Shown here in pieces: positions 1 to 8,500 of a DNA stretch of 29,837 nt; the stretch's first letter is position 1, and each line of letters starts with the position of its first letter. The notes beneath the pieces are model-generated. The model was not told the origin of the DNA. It ran no database searches and worked only from the letters and a program-made list of their open reading frames with translations. Origin of the DNA: JBFELO01 sp041552055 (GTDB lineage: Bacteria; Acidobacteriota; Thermoanaerobaculia; Thermoanaerobaculales; Sulfomarinibacteraceae); the NCBI GenBank assembly GCA_041552055.1, contig JBFELO010000050.1, positions 1 to 29,837 of the forward strand, in the 5' to 3' direction. The position numbers and the translations under genes were made by a program.

Positions 1-587
1 GACGGGACCCACCAGTCCCCCTGGAAGCTCCACAGCTGCGGCAGTGCCAGGTGATAGCCCAGTTCATCGCGAGTGTCCGGAGGGAGCGAGCCGTGCAGTG
101 CCGCCAGAAAGAAGAGCACGACCAGCAGAGACCTCCAGGAGAGCAGCGGAGGACCGATTTTGTGGATCGTTCGGAGGCGCTCGCCGAGGGACGTGGCCGC
201 TGAACGGCGGTTCGTGACCAGCCAGACCGCGAGGCCGACCCAGCCGAAAGGCGCGAGAACCTGCCATGCCAGTGGCGAGTACACGCCCAGCGCGAGCATG
301 GCGATGCCGACCAGTATCACGGCAGTGCAGCCGGCCCCCCAGCAGGCAGCCAGCGCCAACATGGGCGGAACGCCACGTGTCCTGCCCGCAAACCCGGCCA
401 GGATTGCGGCGCCCGCGGCGAGCACCGGGACCGAGCAGTAGATGCCGCGAAGCAGCCACTCGCCGAACCGCAACAGGCCAACCACCGGCAACGCGATCCC
501 CCAGTGACGACTCGCTCCGATCGCGATCAGAAGCAGCAACAGCAGCAGGGCTCCGGCCACCGGAGCGAGGTTTCGTTGGTCCGACAA
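1..587 (-). CDS. GT-C-type membrane glycosyltransferase, N-terminal part (runs off window)
   Basis: The visible 195 residues are almost entirely hydrophobic, with about five or six membrane spans (near residues 10-27, 50-67, 77-102, 108-125 and 152-168). They end in an extracytoplasmic loop, D-T-R-D-E-L-G-Y-H-L-A-L-P at residues 171-183. An acidic pair followed by Y-H-L-x-L-P after the first helices is typical of lipid-phosphosugar-dependent GT-C enzymes (ArnT/PMT-like, GT39/GT83), where the acidic residue is catalytic. The rest of the protein lies beyond position 1. I chose the TTG at 587-585 because a strong ribosome binding site, AGGAGGG (600-594), sits 6 bases before it; a GTG at 594 is in another frame. 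The frame has no early ATG, so it is easy to miss. It is divergent from the hydrolase at 686. The substrate cannot be inferred. The membrane-protein call is secure; the glycosyltransferase call is probable. Confidence 0.72.
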   Translation of the reverse strand, partial: MSDQRNLAPVAGALLLLLLLIAIGASRHWGIALPVVGLLRFGEWLLRGIYCSVPVLAAGAAILAGFAGRTRGVPPMLALAACWGAGCTAVILVGIAMLALGVYSPLAWQVLAPFGWVGLAVWLVTNRRSAATSLGERLRTIHKIGPPLLSWRSLLVVLFFLAALHGSLPPDTRDELGYHLALPQLWSFQGDWWVP

Positions 588-685
588 CGCGCACCCTCCT
601 CGTACCGAGTGTACGCGTCCCCGGATCCCCTGCGGAAGGCGGCCGGCGAGGCAACCCGAGAGTCTCCTCACCCGTACATCACGTC

Positions 686-2092
686 ATGAGCAGAGTAACC
701 GTCGTCTGTCTCGCCTTCCTGCTCGTGGCGCCCACGCCGATGGTGCCGTCTGCAAGGGCCGAGCATCCGACAGGGGAGATGGTGGAGGGGATCGCCTGCC
801 AGAAGGATCCGACCCAGACCTACACGCTGTACCTGCCGCCGGGCTACGACCCCTCGCAGCGATGGCCGGTGTTGCTGGTCTTCGATCCTCGGGGGCGGTC
901 GGTGCTGGCGGCGGAGCTGTTCCGTGACGCAGCCGAGGAGTACGGATGGATCATCATTTCGTCCAACGACACTCGCAGCGATGGTCCGATGGAACCCAAT
1001 GTTCGTGCCATCAACGCGTTGTGGCCCGAGGTTCATCTCCGATTACCCATCGATACGAGTCGCGTCTACGCCGCCGGATTCTCGGGCGGTGCGCATCTCG
1101 CGTACGGTCTGAGCAAGGGCACCGGCGAACTGGCCGGCGTGGTTGCCTGCGGCGGTCGTTTTTTCAGGGACACGCTCGAGGACACGAGTCTCGCCCTCTT
1201 CGGCGCGGCGGGCACGACGGACTTCAACTATCGACACATGCGCACGGTCGACGAGTTCCTGGAGCAGCAGGGCAACCGCCATCGACTGGAAATCTTCGAG
1301 GGCACACACACTTGGATGCCACCGGAGCTCGCACGTCTCGCCGTCGAGTTCCTGGAAATCGACGCCATGCGGCGTGGGACCAGGACGCGTGATGACGAGC
1401 TGATCGCCCGGTTGTACGGCGCCGACATGAAAGTCGCTGAAGACCTCGAGGAGTCGGGCAACGAGCTCGCTGCGATGCGCCGCTATCGATCGATCGTGAC
1501 CACGTTCGGCGGTGTGTGGGCCGTGGACGAACCGGAGCGGCGCGCCGGGCGACTCGAAGGAAGTCCCGAGGTCAAGAGGGCGATCAAGGACGAGGCCAAG
1601 TGCGACCGGTACGAGGCACGTCGCGTGTCCGAGTTCGAAGAGGTCATGGCCGACCTCCGTTTCGCGGAAGACGGAGAGTATGCGAACAATCTCGAGCGCG
1701 ACTTTCGTCTCTCCGAGCTCCAGCGCCGCACCGAGGGCGATGGCTGCGAGGCGGTCACGGCGCAACGGTTGCTCGACACGGCGTATACGTTCACATCGTT
1801 TTATCTTCCGCGTGATTTCTTCGAGGAGGGGCGCTACGAGCGTGCCGCCGCGTCTCTCGAGGTGGCCGTGTCCATCCGACAGGACAACCCGATCATCTGG
1901 TACAACCTCGCCTGCGCGAGGGCGCGCGCAGGAGACAAGAAGGACGCGGTCGAGGCTCTCGCCCAGTCAATCGATCGCGGCTTCCGGAATCTCGATCACA
2001 TCGAGTCCGATGCCGATCTCGAGTCGATTCGTGAGCGCGACGATTACCGTGAGGTCGTGCGGGCGCTGCGCGAGGATGACGCCCCCGGGTAA
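686..2092 (+). CDS. Secreted alpha/beta hydrolase (esterase-like) with C-terminal TPR-like tail
   Basis: A 468-residue exported protein. Residues 1-25 form a signal peptide ending A-R-A before E26. Residues 30-225 look like an alpha/beta hydrolase of the PHB-depolymerase/dienelactone-hydrolase type: an early L-Y-L-P-P-G-Y strand-turn, a nucleophile elbow G-F-S-G-G with Ser133, a probable acid Asp179 in G-T-T-D-F, and His208 in G-T-H-T-W. Residues 250-420 are charged and helical. Residues about 385-450 contain a TPR-like repeat (N-P-I-I-W-Y-N-L-A-C-A-R-A-R-A-G-D) and the G-F-x-x-L-D-H-I-x-x-D-x-D-L pattern seen at the end of many TPR proteins. The open frame extends upstream to 266, but that stretch is arginine-rich and non-protein-like; the ATG at 686 begins the signal peptide. 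No clear Shine-Dalgarno precedes it. It is convergent with threonine synthase, only 20 bases apart. Substrate unknown; a carboxylester or peptide hydrolase is possible. Confidence 0.82.
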   Translation: MSRVTVVCLAFLLVAPTPMVPSARAEHPTGEMVEGIACQKDPTQTYTLYLPPGYDPSQRWPVLLVFDPRGRSVLAAELFRDAAEEYGWIIISSNDTRSDGPMEPNVRAINALWPEVHLRLPIDTSRVYAAGFSGGAHLAYGLSKGTGELAGVVACGGRFFRDTLEDTSLALFGAAGTTDFNYRHMRTVDEFLEQQGNRHRLEIFEGTHTWMPPELARLAVEFLEIDAMRRGTRTRDDELIARLYGADMKVAEDLEESGNELAAMRRYRSIVTTFGGVWAVDEPERRAGRLEGSPEVKRAIKDEAKCDRYEARRVSEFEEVMADLRFAEDGEYANNLERDFRLSELQRRTEGDGCEAVTAQRLLDTAYTFTSFYLPRDFFEEGRYERAAASLEVAVSIRQDNPIIWYNLACARARAGDKKDAVEALAQSIDRGFRNLDHIESDADLESIRERDDYREVVRALREDDAPG

Positions 2093-2109
2093 GCACGGGA
2101 CGGGCCCGG

Positions 2110-2125
2110 CGGTCACCGCTGACCG
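2110..2125. terminator. Possible hairpin between convergent genes
   Basis: A perfect 6-bp stem, CGGTCA / TGACCG, with a 4-base CCGC loop. It spans the 20-base gap between the hydrolase stop (2092) and the threonine synthase stop (2113-2115) and includes the latter stop codon. There is no T-tract on either side, so an intrinsic terminator role is only a suggestion from position. Confidence 0.3.
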
Positions 2126-3345
2126 AGCGGGATCAGGTGACTCGCGGTCAGCAGGAGAAGAACTCGTGACCCGTCGGGCACGACCTCCCGACGTCGCAGC
2201 CGACCGAGAGCGGCGACCAGGGCCGCGCTCTCGTAGCTCGCGGTGATGCCGGAGCGGCCACAGGTCGCGAACGCCTCGACGATCTCGTCTTCTTGGACCG
2301 CCACCGCGCTGCCGCCCGACTCCCGAATCGCGCGGAGCATGCCGTGGCCCATGATCGCGCCGGGCACGTCGAGCCCGTCTGCGATGGTCCCCAACGACTC
2401 GACCGGTTCAACCTCGTGGAGACCTCGCTCGAAGGAGCGCACCACAGGTGCGCAGTTCGCACTCTGCACCGCGACCAGCGCGGGGAGTCGATCCGGTTCG
2501 AGAAACCCCATGGACACCAGCTCGCCGAACGCCTTCCAGATTCCTACCAACCCGGTGCCGCCGCCGGTGGGGTACAGGATGAAATCCGGAAGGTCGTCAC
2601 CGCCCAGCTGATGGGCGATCTCCAGCCCCATGGTCTTCTTGCCCTCCAGTCGACCGGGCTCGAAGAACGTCGAGAGGTCGACGATCTCTCCCGTCGCGAG
2701 AGGATCCTCGACATCCTCCCGCATTCTGCGGCCCGCCGCAGCGATGTTCTCACCGAAGAAGCGCACCTCGGCGCCGAAGAACTCCGCCTGCCGGTGGTAG
2801 ATGCTGTCCTGGTACCCGTTCGGCATGTACACGAGGCATCCCGGGAGCCCGAGACGCGCCGAGAACAGGCTGGCGGCCACCCCGGCGTTTCCCTGGGTGG
2901 GCAAGCAGAACCGCCTGGCGCCGCACGCGGTGCCGAGCGCCACCGCCACCGAGAGGCCGCGATCCTTGAAGCTTCCGGAGGGATTGGTGCCTTCGTTCTT
3001 GAGCGAGACCACGACGCCGAGCTCGGCGCTGAGCGCCTCGTGGGCGACGATCGGAGTGTGTCCGACATCTGCAGCGAAGTGGGGTGGGAAACCGATCACC
3101 GGTAGCAGCGGTATGAACGATGCCAGGCCCGGGTCCGGTGAAACGTAACCTCCGGCGCGGGTGATCTGAGCTCCGGCGGCCTCGAGGTCGTACTCAACGA
3201 CCACCGGCTTGCCGGGGGCCGGGCAGCACGCGCACAGTCGAATGGGGCGCGAGAATCCGTGTGTTTCCACCTCGTCCCCCGAGACTGAACAGACCATCCG
3301 TCGGACATTGGGGTTGACTCTCAGGTTGTGTGATTGGTGTGCCAT
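2113..3345 (-). CDS. thrC: Threonine synthase
   Basis: A 410-residue fold-type II PLP enzyme. The family converts O-phosphohomoserine and water to L-threonine and phosphate, the last step of threonine synthesis, in the cytoplasm. The PLP-lysine motif N-E-G-T-N-P-S-G-S-F-K-D-R-G is at residues 117-130 with Lys127 as the expected Schiff-base residue. A glycine-rich phosphate-binding loop (P-T-G-G-G-T-G-L-V-G) follows near residue 253. The N-terminus has cysteines at 19, 38, 40 and 41, resembling the small zinc-ribbon-like start of long bacterial threonine synthases. Length fits this subgroup. It is the last gene of a minus-strand run, 37 bases after the acyltransferase gene. No homoserine kinase or homoserine dehydrogenase gene is nearby. 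Threonine-synthase-like paralogs with other beta-replacement chemistry exist, so the exact substrate is slightly less certain than the family. Confidence 0.88.
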   Translation of the reverse strand: MAHQSHNLRVNPNVRRMVCSVSGDEVETHGFSRPIRLCACCPAPGKPVVVEYDLEAAGAQITRAGGYVSPDPGLASFIPLLPVIGFPPHFAADVGHTPIVAHEALSAELGVVVSLKNEGTNPSGSFKDRGLSVAVALGTACGARRFCLPTQGNAGVAASLFSARLGLPGCLVYMPNGYQDSIYHRQAEFFGAEVRFFGENIAAAGRRMREDVEDPLATGEIVDLSTFFEPGRLEGKKTMGLEIAHQLGGDDLPDFILYPTGGGTGLVGIWKAFGELVSMGFLEPDRLPALVAVQSANCAPVVRSFERGLHEVEPVESLGTIADGLDVPGAIMGHGMLRAIRESGGSAVAVQEDEIVEAFATCGRSGITASYESAALVAALGRLRRREVVPDGSRVLLLLTASHLIPLGQR

Positions 3346-3382
3346 CGAATGACGATTCTATCCGACCATGCCCTCCGATAGT

Positions 3383-4105
3383 TCATGCGTCGGCCAGATC
3401 CTCGATCATCTCCCGGGTCCTGTCCGACAGGGTCTGACGGCTCGACACCCCGAGTCCCGCGGTCGGAATCGGGTCACCGAACCGGACCCTCAGAGTGGTC
3501 GGCGTCACCAGGCGACGGCCTGGTGGGAGCGCCTCCCTGGTGCCGGTGACACCTACTGGGAGGATCGGCAGTCCGGTCTTGAGGGCGAGAACGAATCCAC
3601 CGCGCTGGAACGGCAACAGACCCGGCTGCCGCGAGTAGGTCTCTTCGGGGAACACCAGCACGGACCTTTGCCCCGCAACGCGATCCGTGCTTTCCTGCAG
3701 CATCCTGCCGGCGGTCCGGCGGTTGACCCGGTCGATCGGCATATGACCGAGCACGCGCATGGCCCAACCGAGGACCGGTATCCGAAAGAGGCTTTCCTTG
3801 GCCCAGAACACGGTTTGCCATTCCGCAGGCATCACGCCTATCAACAGTGGGATATCGAGGGCGGACTGGTGGTTGACCATCACGACGAACCGGCTCGCCA
3901 CATCGATCCGACCGAGGCCCTCGATGCGGACCAGGCACCCGGCGGCCCAGATGCAGACTCGACCCCACTGGCCGGCCAGCTTGTGTTGCAGGAGCTGGCC
4001 CCCCGGGAACGCCGTCACGAGCAGTCCGAGCAGCGTGTAGCCGACGGTGGCGACGATTCCGATCGTCCACGCGAATGCACTTCGAAGCACCTGGAGCCAC
4101 CTCAT
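3383..4105 (-). CDS. plsC: 1-acyl-sn-glycerol-3-phosphate acyltransferase (PlsC-like)
   Basis: A 240-residue membrane-associated acyltransferase of the PlsC/LPLAT family, which transfers an acyl group to lysophosphatidic acid in phospholipid synthesis. The N-terminus has one or two hydrophobic helices (about residues 10-33). The catalytic H-x4-D motif is N-H-Q-S-A-L-D, with His79 and Asp84. The acceptor-phosphate motif is F-P-E-E-T-Y-S at 152-158, where most family members have F-P-E-G-T-R-S, so it is slightly divergent. A third motif, L-P-I-L-P-V-G-V-T-G, follows. I preferred the ATG at 4105 to one at 4153: the longer form would overlap the upstream oxidoreductase gene and adds a non-conserved stretch, while 4105 leaves a 19-base gap and starts M-R-W-L just before the first helix. 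Neither start has a strong ribosome binding site. Some members acylate other lyso-lipids. Confidence 0.86.
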   Translation of the reverse strand: MRWLQVLRSAFAWTIGIVATVGYTLLGLLVTAFPGGQLLQHKLAGQWGRVCIWAAGCLVRIEGLGRIDVASRFVVMVNHQSALDIPLLIGVMPAEWQTVFWAKESLFRIPVLGWAMRVLGHMPIDRVNRRTAGRMLQESTDRVAGQRSVLVFPEETYSRQPGLLPFQRGGFVLALKTGLPILPVGVTGTREALPPGRRLVTPTTLRVRFGDPIPTAGLGVSSRQTLSDRTREMIEDLADA

Positions 4106-4124
4106 GGCAGCGCCATTGTAGCGG

Positions 4125-5528
4125 CTAGAGCTGACCCGGATCGCCCCAAGCATCGACCCTCGCGAGGTACTCGGGATCGTGGAGTCGTTCGAGGCCGAAA
4201 GCGGAGGCGTAGTCCGGCGTTGCGCTGCCGGTCAACAGCGCCGCCACCAGCTCGGCCGTCGCACACGATGCCATCAGGCCGAAGCCGGACAGCGCGCCGT
4301 GGACGAACGCGCCGTCGACCGGCAGGGCTCCGGCGAGGGGGCGATTGTCGCGAGTCTTCGTGTAATACCCGCCGTCGATCCACGGCTTCGGCACGCGATC
4401 GAGGTAGGCCGAGAGCCCGGGCACGAGGGTCGACATTCCGCGCAGACAGACTTCGGAGAACTCCTGGGGAATGGTGAGCGGAAACGTCTCGGCAACCGGG
4501 CGGGTATGGTACGGCCACAGGATCAGGACGTGGTTGCGGCCCTCGGGTCGCATGTGAACCCCGGCCGGAAGCTCGTCCACGAGCCACCGGGTGTTCTGGT
4601 CCGATGACAGTACCTCGCGTTCCTCTTCGGTCCATCGAAGGCGTTGGGGATCGTCCCAGATCAGCAGTGGAGCGTCGCGAGGGACCACTCCCAGGTGGTC
4701 GTCGAAGCTGGCCTTCAGGTGCAGCTCCGAGAACACGGGCAAGTCGACACCGATCATCGCTGCGACGGGACGGAGGAACGGCCCTGCTGCGTTGACGAAA
4801 TGACGAGTCGAGACCGTTTCCGTGCCCCCGGGCCGCGCGATGCGGACCCCGGAGACACGACCGGCGGTGACAATGACGTCCTCGACGCGCCCCTCGAGCA
4901 AGAGTGCACCAGCTGCACGTGCCCGCTCCAGCAGCTCCATCCCGAGCTGCTGGCCGGAAAACCAGCCGCAGCGTCGTGTGTGGAGCACAGCGGCAATGCC
5001 ATCCGTGAGGTACGGGAAGGCCCGTCGCAGCAGACTGTGGTCCATGATGAGGTCGGCGCCGTCCGGCTGGTCGTGCCAGCCGTCTCTCCGGTGGGGCACG
5101 TACGGAGGACCGTCTGCGGAACCGGCGTGGACTCGGAGATTGCCGACCCCCTGAGCCGAGGCGAGCTCTCCCGTCAGACGGTACTGCTCGGCCCGGGCCG
5201 GTGTTCCGGACGCAAAGAGGTATCCCCTACGATTGAGCAGGAACCGGTTGTCACTGTCGGCGGCCAGGTCCTCGAGCAGGTCGATTGAGCGGTTCATCAT
5301 CCGCACCATGGCGTCGTCAGGTCCGGGCCACCAGTTGCGGTAGGCCTCGGTGGATTTGTCGGACGTCAGAGACAGCGGCGGGCGTTCGTCCACCACCACG
5401 ACACCCGCCACGCCGTGGTGCACCGCCAGCTGATAGGCGGTGGCGATACCGGCGATGCCGGCGCCGCAGACAACCACCTCGGCGGTCGGGTTCTCGGTGG
5501 CCGGGGGGCTAGTCGGCGGTCGCGACAT
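4125..5528 (-). CDS. FAD-dependent oxidoreductase, DAO family
   Basis: A 467-residue cytoplasmic flavoenzyme of the D-amino-acid oxidase/glycine oxidase/sarcosine oxidase superfamily. The dinucleotide-binding G-x-G-x-x-G is at residues 22-27 after a beta strand (A-E-V-V-V-C). A second strand ends V-V-V-V-D-E, with the acidic residue expected to bind the FAD ribose. A mid-protein N-A-A-G-P-F motif contacts FAD, and the C-terminal D-N-R-P-L-A-G and G-A-L-S-G-F-G-L segments are typical of the family. The T-E-A-Y-R-N-W-W-P-G segment near residue 60 recurs in poorly characterised DAO members, so the amine or amino-acid substrate is unknown. Its start overlaps the end of the histidine kinase gene by 20 bases and its stop lies 19 bases before the acyltransferase gene, so co-transcription is likely. 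No signal peptide or membrane segment is seen. Confidence 0.88.
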   Translation of the reverse strand: MSRPPTSPPATENPTAEVVVCGAGIAGIATAYQLAVHHGVAGVVVVDERPPLSLTSDKSTEAYRNWWPGPDDAMVRMMNRSIDLLEDLAADSDNRFLLNRRGYLFASGTPARAEQYRLTGELASAQGVGNLRVHAGSADGPPYVPHRRDGWHDQPDGADLIMDHSLLRRAFPYLTDGIAAVLHTRRCGWFSGQQLGMELLERARAAGALLLEGRVEDVIVTAGRVSGVRIARPGGTETVSTRHFVNAAGPFLRPVAAMIGVDLPVFSELHLKASFDDHLGVVPRDAPLLIWDDPQRLRWTEEEREVLSSDQNTRWLVDELPAGVHMRPEGRNHVLILWPYHTRPVAETFPLTIPQEFSEVCLRGMSTLVPGLSAYLDRVPKPWIDGGYYTKTRDNRPLAGALPVDGAFVHGALSGFGLMASCATAELVAALLTGSATPDYASAFGLERLHDPEYLARVDAWGDPGQL

Positions 5529-8500
5529 CGTGGCCAGGTGCCGCCCGTCCGACGAGGGCGGTGCGGATCGTGTCGCCCAGAGCTCGTGCGTTGAATGGCT
5601 TCTGCAGGAAGACCAGATTTCCGGATGAGGACCGCTCGCTGACGTCTTCGTCCTGCGCGTATCCAGACATCACGACGACTCTCAACTCGGGCCAACGCTG
5701 TCGCAGCTCGTCGGCGATCTCGGTCCCCGATCCGTCCGGGAGAACGTAGTCGGAGAGCAGCAGGTCGAACTCACCCTCGGCGCAAGCCGTGTGCGCCTCC
5801 GCGCGGCTGCTCACCGTCGTGACCCGGTACCCGAGGGATCCCAGGATTTCCTCGAGGCTGTTGCGGACGGCAAAGTCGTCCTCCACCACCAACACGCGCT
5901 CACCGTCACCGCCGTTGATCTCGTCGAACTCGCCCACCGGCCGGGTGATGTGGCCGGTCTGGGGGGTGATCGGGAACGTGACTCTGACGGTTGTCCCTTC
6001 GCCCATGGTGCTGTCGAGATCGATCGTCCCGTCGAGACGGGTGACGATGCCCTGTACGACGGACAGACCCAGACCGGTACCCTTGCCACGCTCCTTTGTC
6101 GTGAAAAACGGCTCGAACATCTGGCCCCGGATCTCGTCCGGTATGCCCTCGCCGGTGTCCGACACCTCGAGCCACGCTGAGCCGACCGCGAGTCCGGTGG
6201 ACAGCGTCAATCGTCCGCCGCTGGGCATCGCATCACAGGCATTCACCGCGAGGTTGATCACGACCTGTTCGATCTGGCCGCGATCGGCGACCAACGGCAG
6301 ATCATCAATGGCCGGTTCGAATCGCAGCTCGATGTTTTCCCGCAGCAGCCGCCGCAGCAGCTTGACCGTCCCCTGCACCACCTCGTTCAAGTCCAGTTCC
6401 TCGCTTTGGGCGGTGTCACGCCGGGAGAACAGCAGGAGTTGGCGGGTCAGCTGAGAACCCCGAAGAATCAGTTCTTCGAGCTCCCGAAGCTTGGCCGCGG
6501 TGGGCTCGGTCGCATCACTTGGATGGCGGAACAACTCGGTGACTCCGAGCATCGCCTGCAGCAGGTTGTTGAAGTCGTGCGCCACGCCTCCGGCGAGTCG
6601 GCCGACCGCCTCCATCTTCTGCGCCTGCAGCAGCTGTTCCTCCATGCGTTTGCGCCGGGTGATGTCGATCATCGTCCCTTCGATGATTCCGGCTTTGCCG
6701 TTGCTGTCCTTGACCAGGCTCATGTTCGCCAGGACCCACACCGGCTGCCCGTCGACCCGTCCCAGGACCAGCTCACGGTTTCGAATCTCCCGCGATGAGC
6801 GCAACTCCTCGAGCAGCGTGTCGCGGTCGGCAGCGGTGAGGTAGTAGTCAGACGCAGACCGAGACAGCGCTTCTGACCGCGATCCGCATCCCAGCAACTC
6901 GGCAAAGGCTTCGTTGCAGTCGAGAATCCGGCCATCGAGCGTCGATCGGTACACCGCCGCGAGATTGCGTTCGAACAGCTCCCGATACCGTTCCTCACTC
7001 GCCCTGACGGCCTCCTCGGCACGCTTGCGGTCTGTGATGTCGAGGAACATGACCGTGACGGTGTTCGGCGCGGTTTGGAATGCGTGGACCTCGTAGGCAC
7101 CGCGGATCAACTCGTCCTGGTACTCGATCTGCTCCACGTGCCAGGGCGTCCCGCGCGACGCCGCCTCCCGGTAGCGGTCTGGCACTTCAGTACCGGCCAA
7201 CGGTGGGAACGCCTCCTCGATCGTCTTGCCGATGAAACTTCTGCAGTCGACACCGAGAATCGCATCCGAAGCTGGGTTGGCGCCGGTGAAAACCAGCCGG
7301 CCGTTCGGCTCCAGTCGGTACATGTGGAGGCCCATGGGAGACGAGTTGACGATGCTCCTGAACCGCTCCTCGGAAACCTGCAGTCGGAGCTCCGCACGCT
7401 TGCGTTGTGCGCTCACCAGGGCGTGCGCCGCCTGATCCGCGATCTCGCCGGCAAATGTGACCTCGTCCGACTGCCAGAGGCGTGGTTCGCCAATGTGTTC
7501 GTGGCGCACGACTCCGGCAACCTCGCCGGCGATTCGGATCGGTGCGTCGAGCACCGAGACGATCCCGTGAGGTTCGAGGTAATCGGGCGCGTACTCGGCG
7601 GTGCGCGGATCGTTGGCGGCGTCGTCGGCGTCGACCACGCGTCCGGACTCGAGCGCGGCGAAGTAGGCCGGGTACTTGTCAGCGTCCAGAGTCTGCCCTG
7701 CGGAATGGTGTTTGGACGATGATTCGTAGAGATCGACGCACAGCAGCTCGTTGCGTTCGTCGTTCAGCATCCAGACACTCACGCGCTCCATGTCGAGCGC
7801 CTCCGCCGACGCCTCGGTGATCGCGCGAAAGGCCGCATCCCGGTTGCCCTGGACCAGCGCCGTGTGCGAGGCGAGTGCCACGAGAGCGGACTGTTGGCGT
7901 TGGATACGGTTCAGCCGTGCGCGTTTCTCCTCCTCGCGGTTGCGCGCCTCGGTGATGTCCTCGAACTCACCGATGATGTGTTGGGGTTTGCCCGCGGTGT
8001 CGCGGCACACCGACATCGTCGCCCGACCCCAGATCCAGGGTCCGTCACGATGTCGGACTCTCACGTCCGCCCGCACCGACGGGATGCTGCCGGTGAGCAG
8101 GTCGCCGATGAGGGGCGTGAGCGACGTGAGGTCATCCGGGTGCACCTGCTCGCGCCAGGTGAGCTGCAGCATCTCGGCCTCTTCGAATCCGAGAATGTCG
8201 CACACCGCCCGGTTGACCCGCACGATCTTTTCGTCAGGTGCCCACAGGACCTTGCCTATGGCCGTGTTCTCGAACGCGCTGCGGAATCGCTCCTCGCTCT
8301 CAGCGAGCGCGTCTTCGGCCTGCCTGCGCTGGCTGATATCGGTGATATTGAGCATCATCACCGCCAGCTCGTCTTGGTGGTGCGCCACACCTCGGGCTTC
8401 GACGGTCCGCCACGATCCATCGGCGTGACGGACACGGCACTCTACCTGCTGCGGCGTGCCCGGGTTTTCGAGGCTTTCCGCGATACGTGGTCCCAACTTC

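Noticed and set aside
64..654. 196-codon minus-strand open frame
   Set aside because: Arginine-rich shadow; the hydrophobic frame beginning with TTG at 587 is the real gene.
266..685. Upstream extension of the hydrolase open frame
   Set aside because: The translation is Arg/Pro/Ser-rich with no fold-like pattern, overlaps the membrane protein gene on the other strand, and the signal peptide begins at 686.
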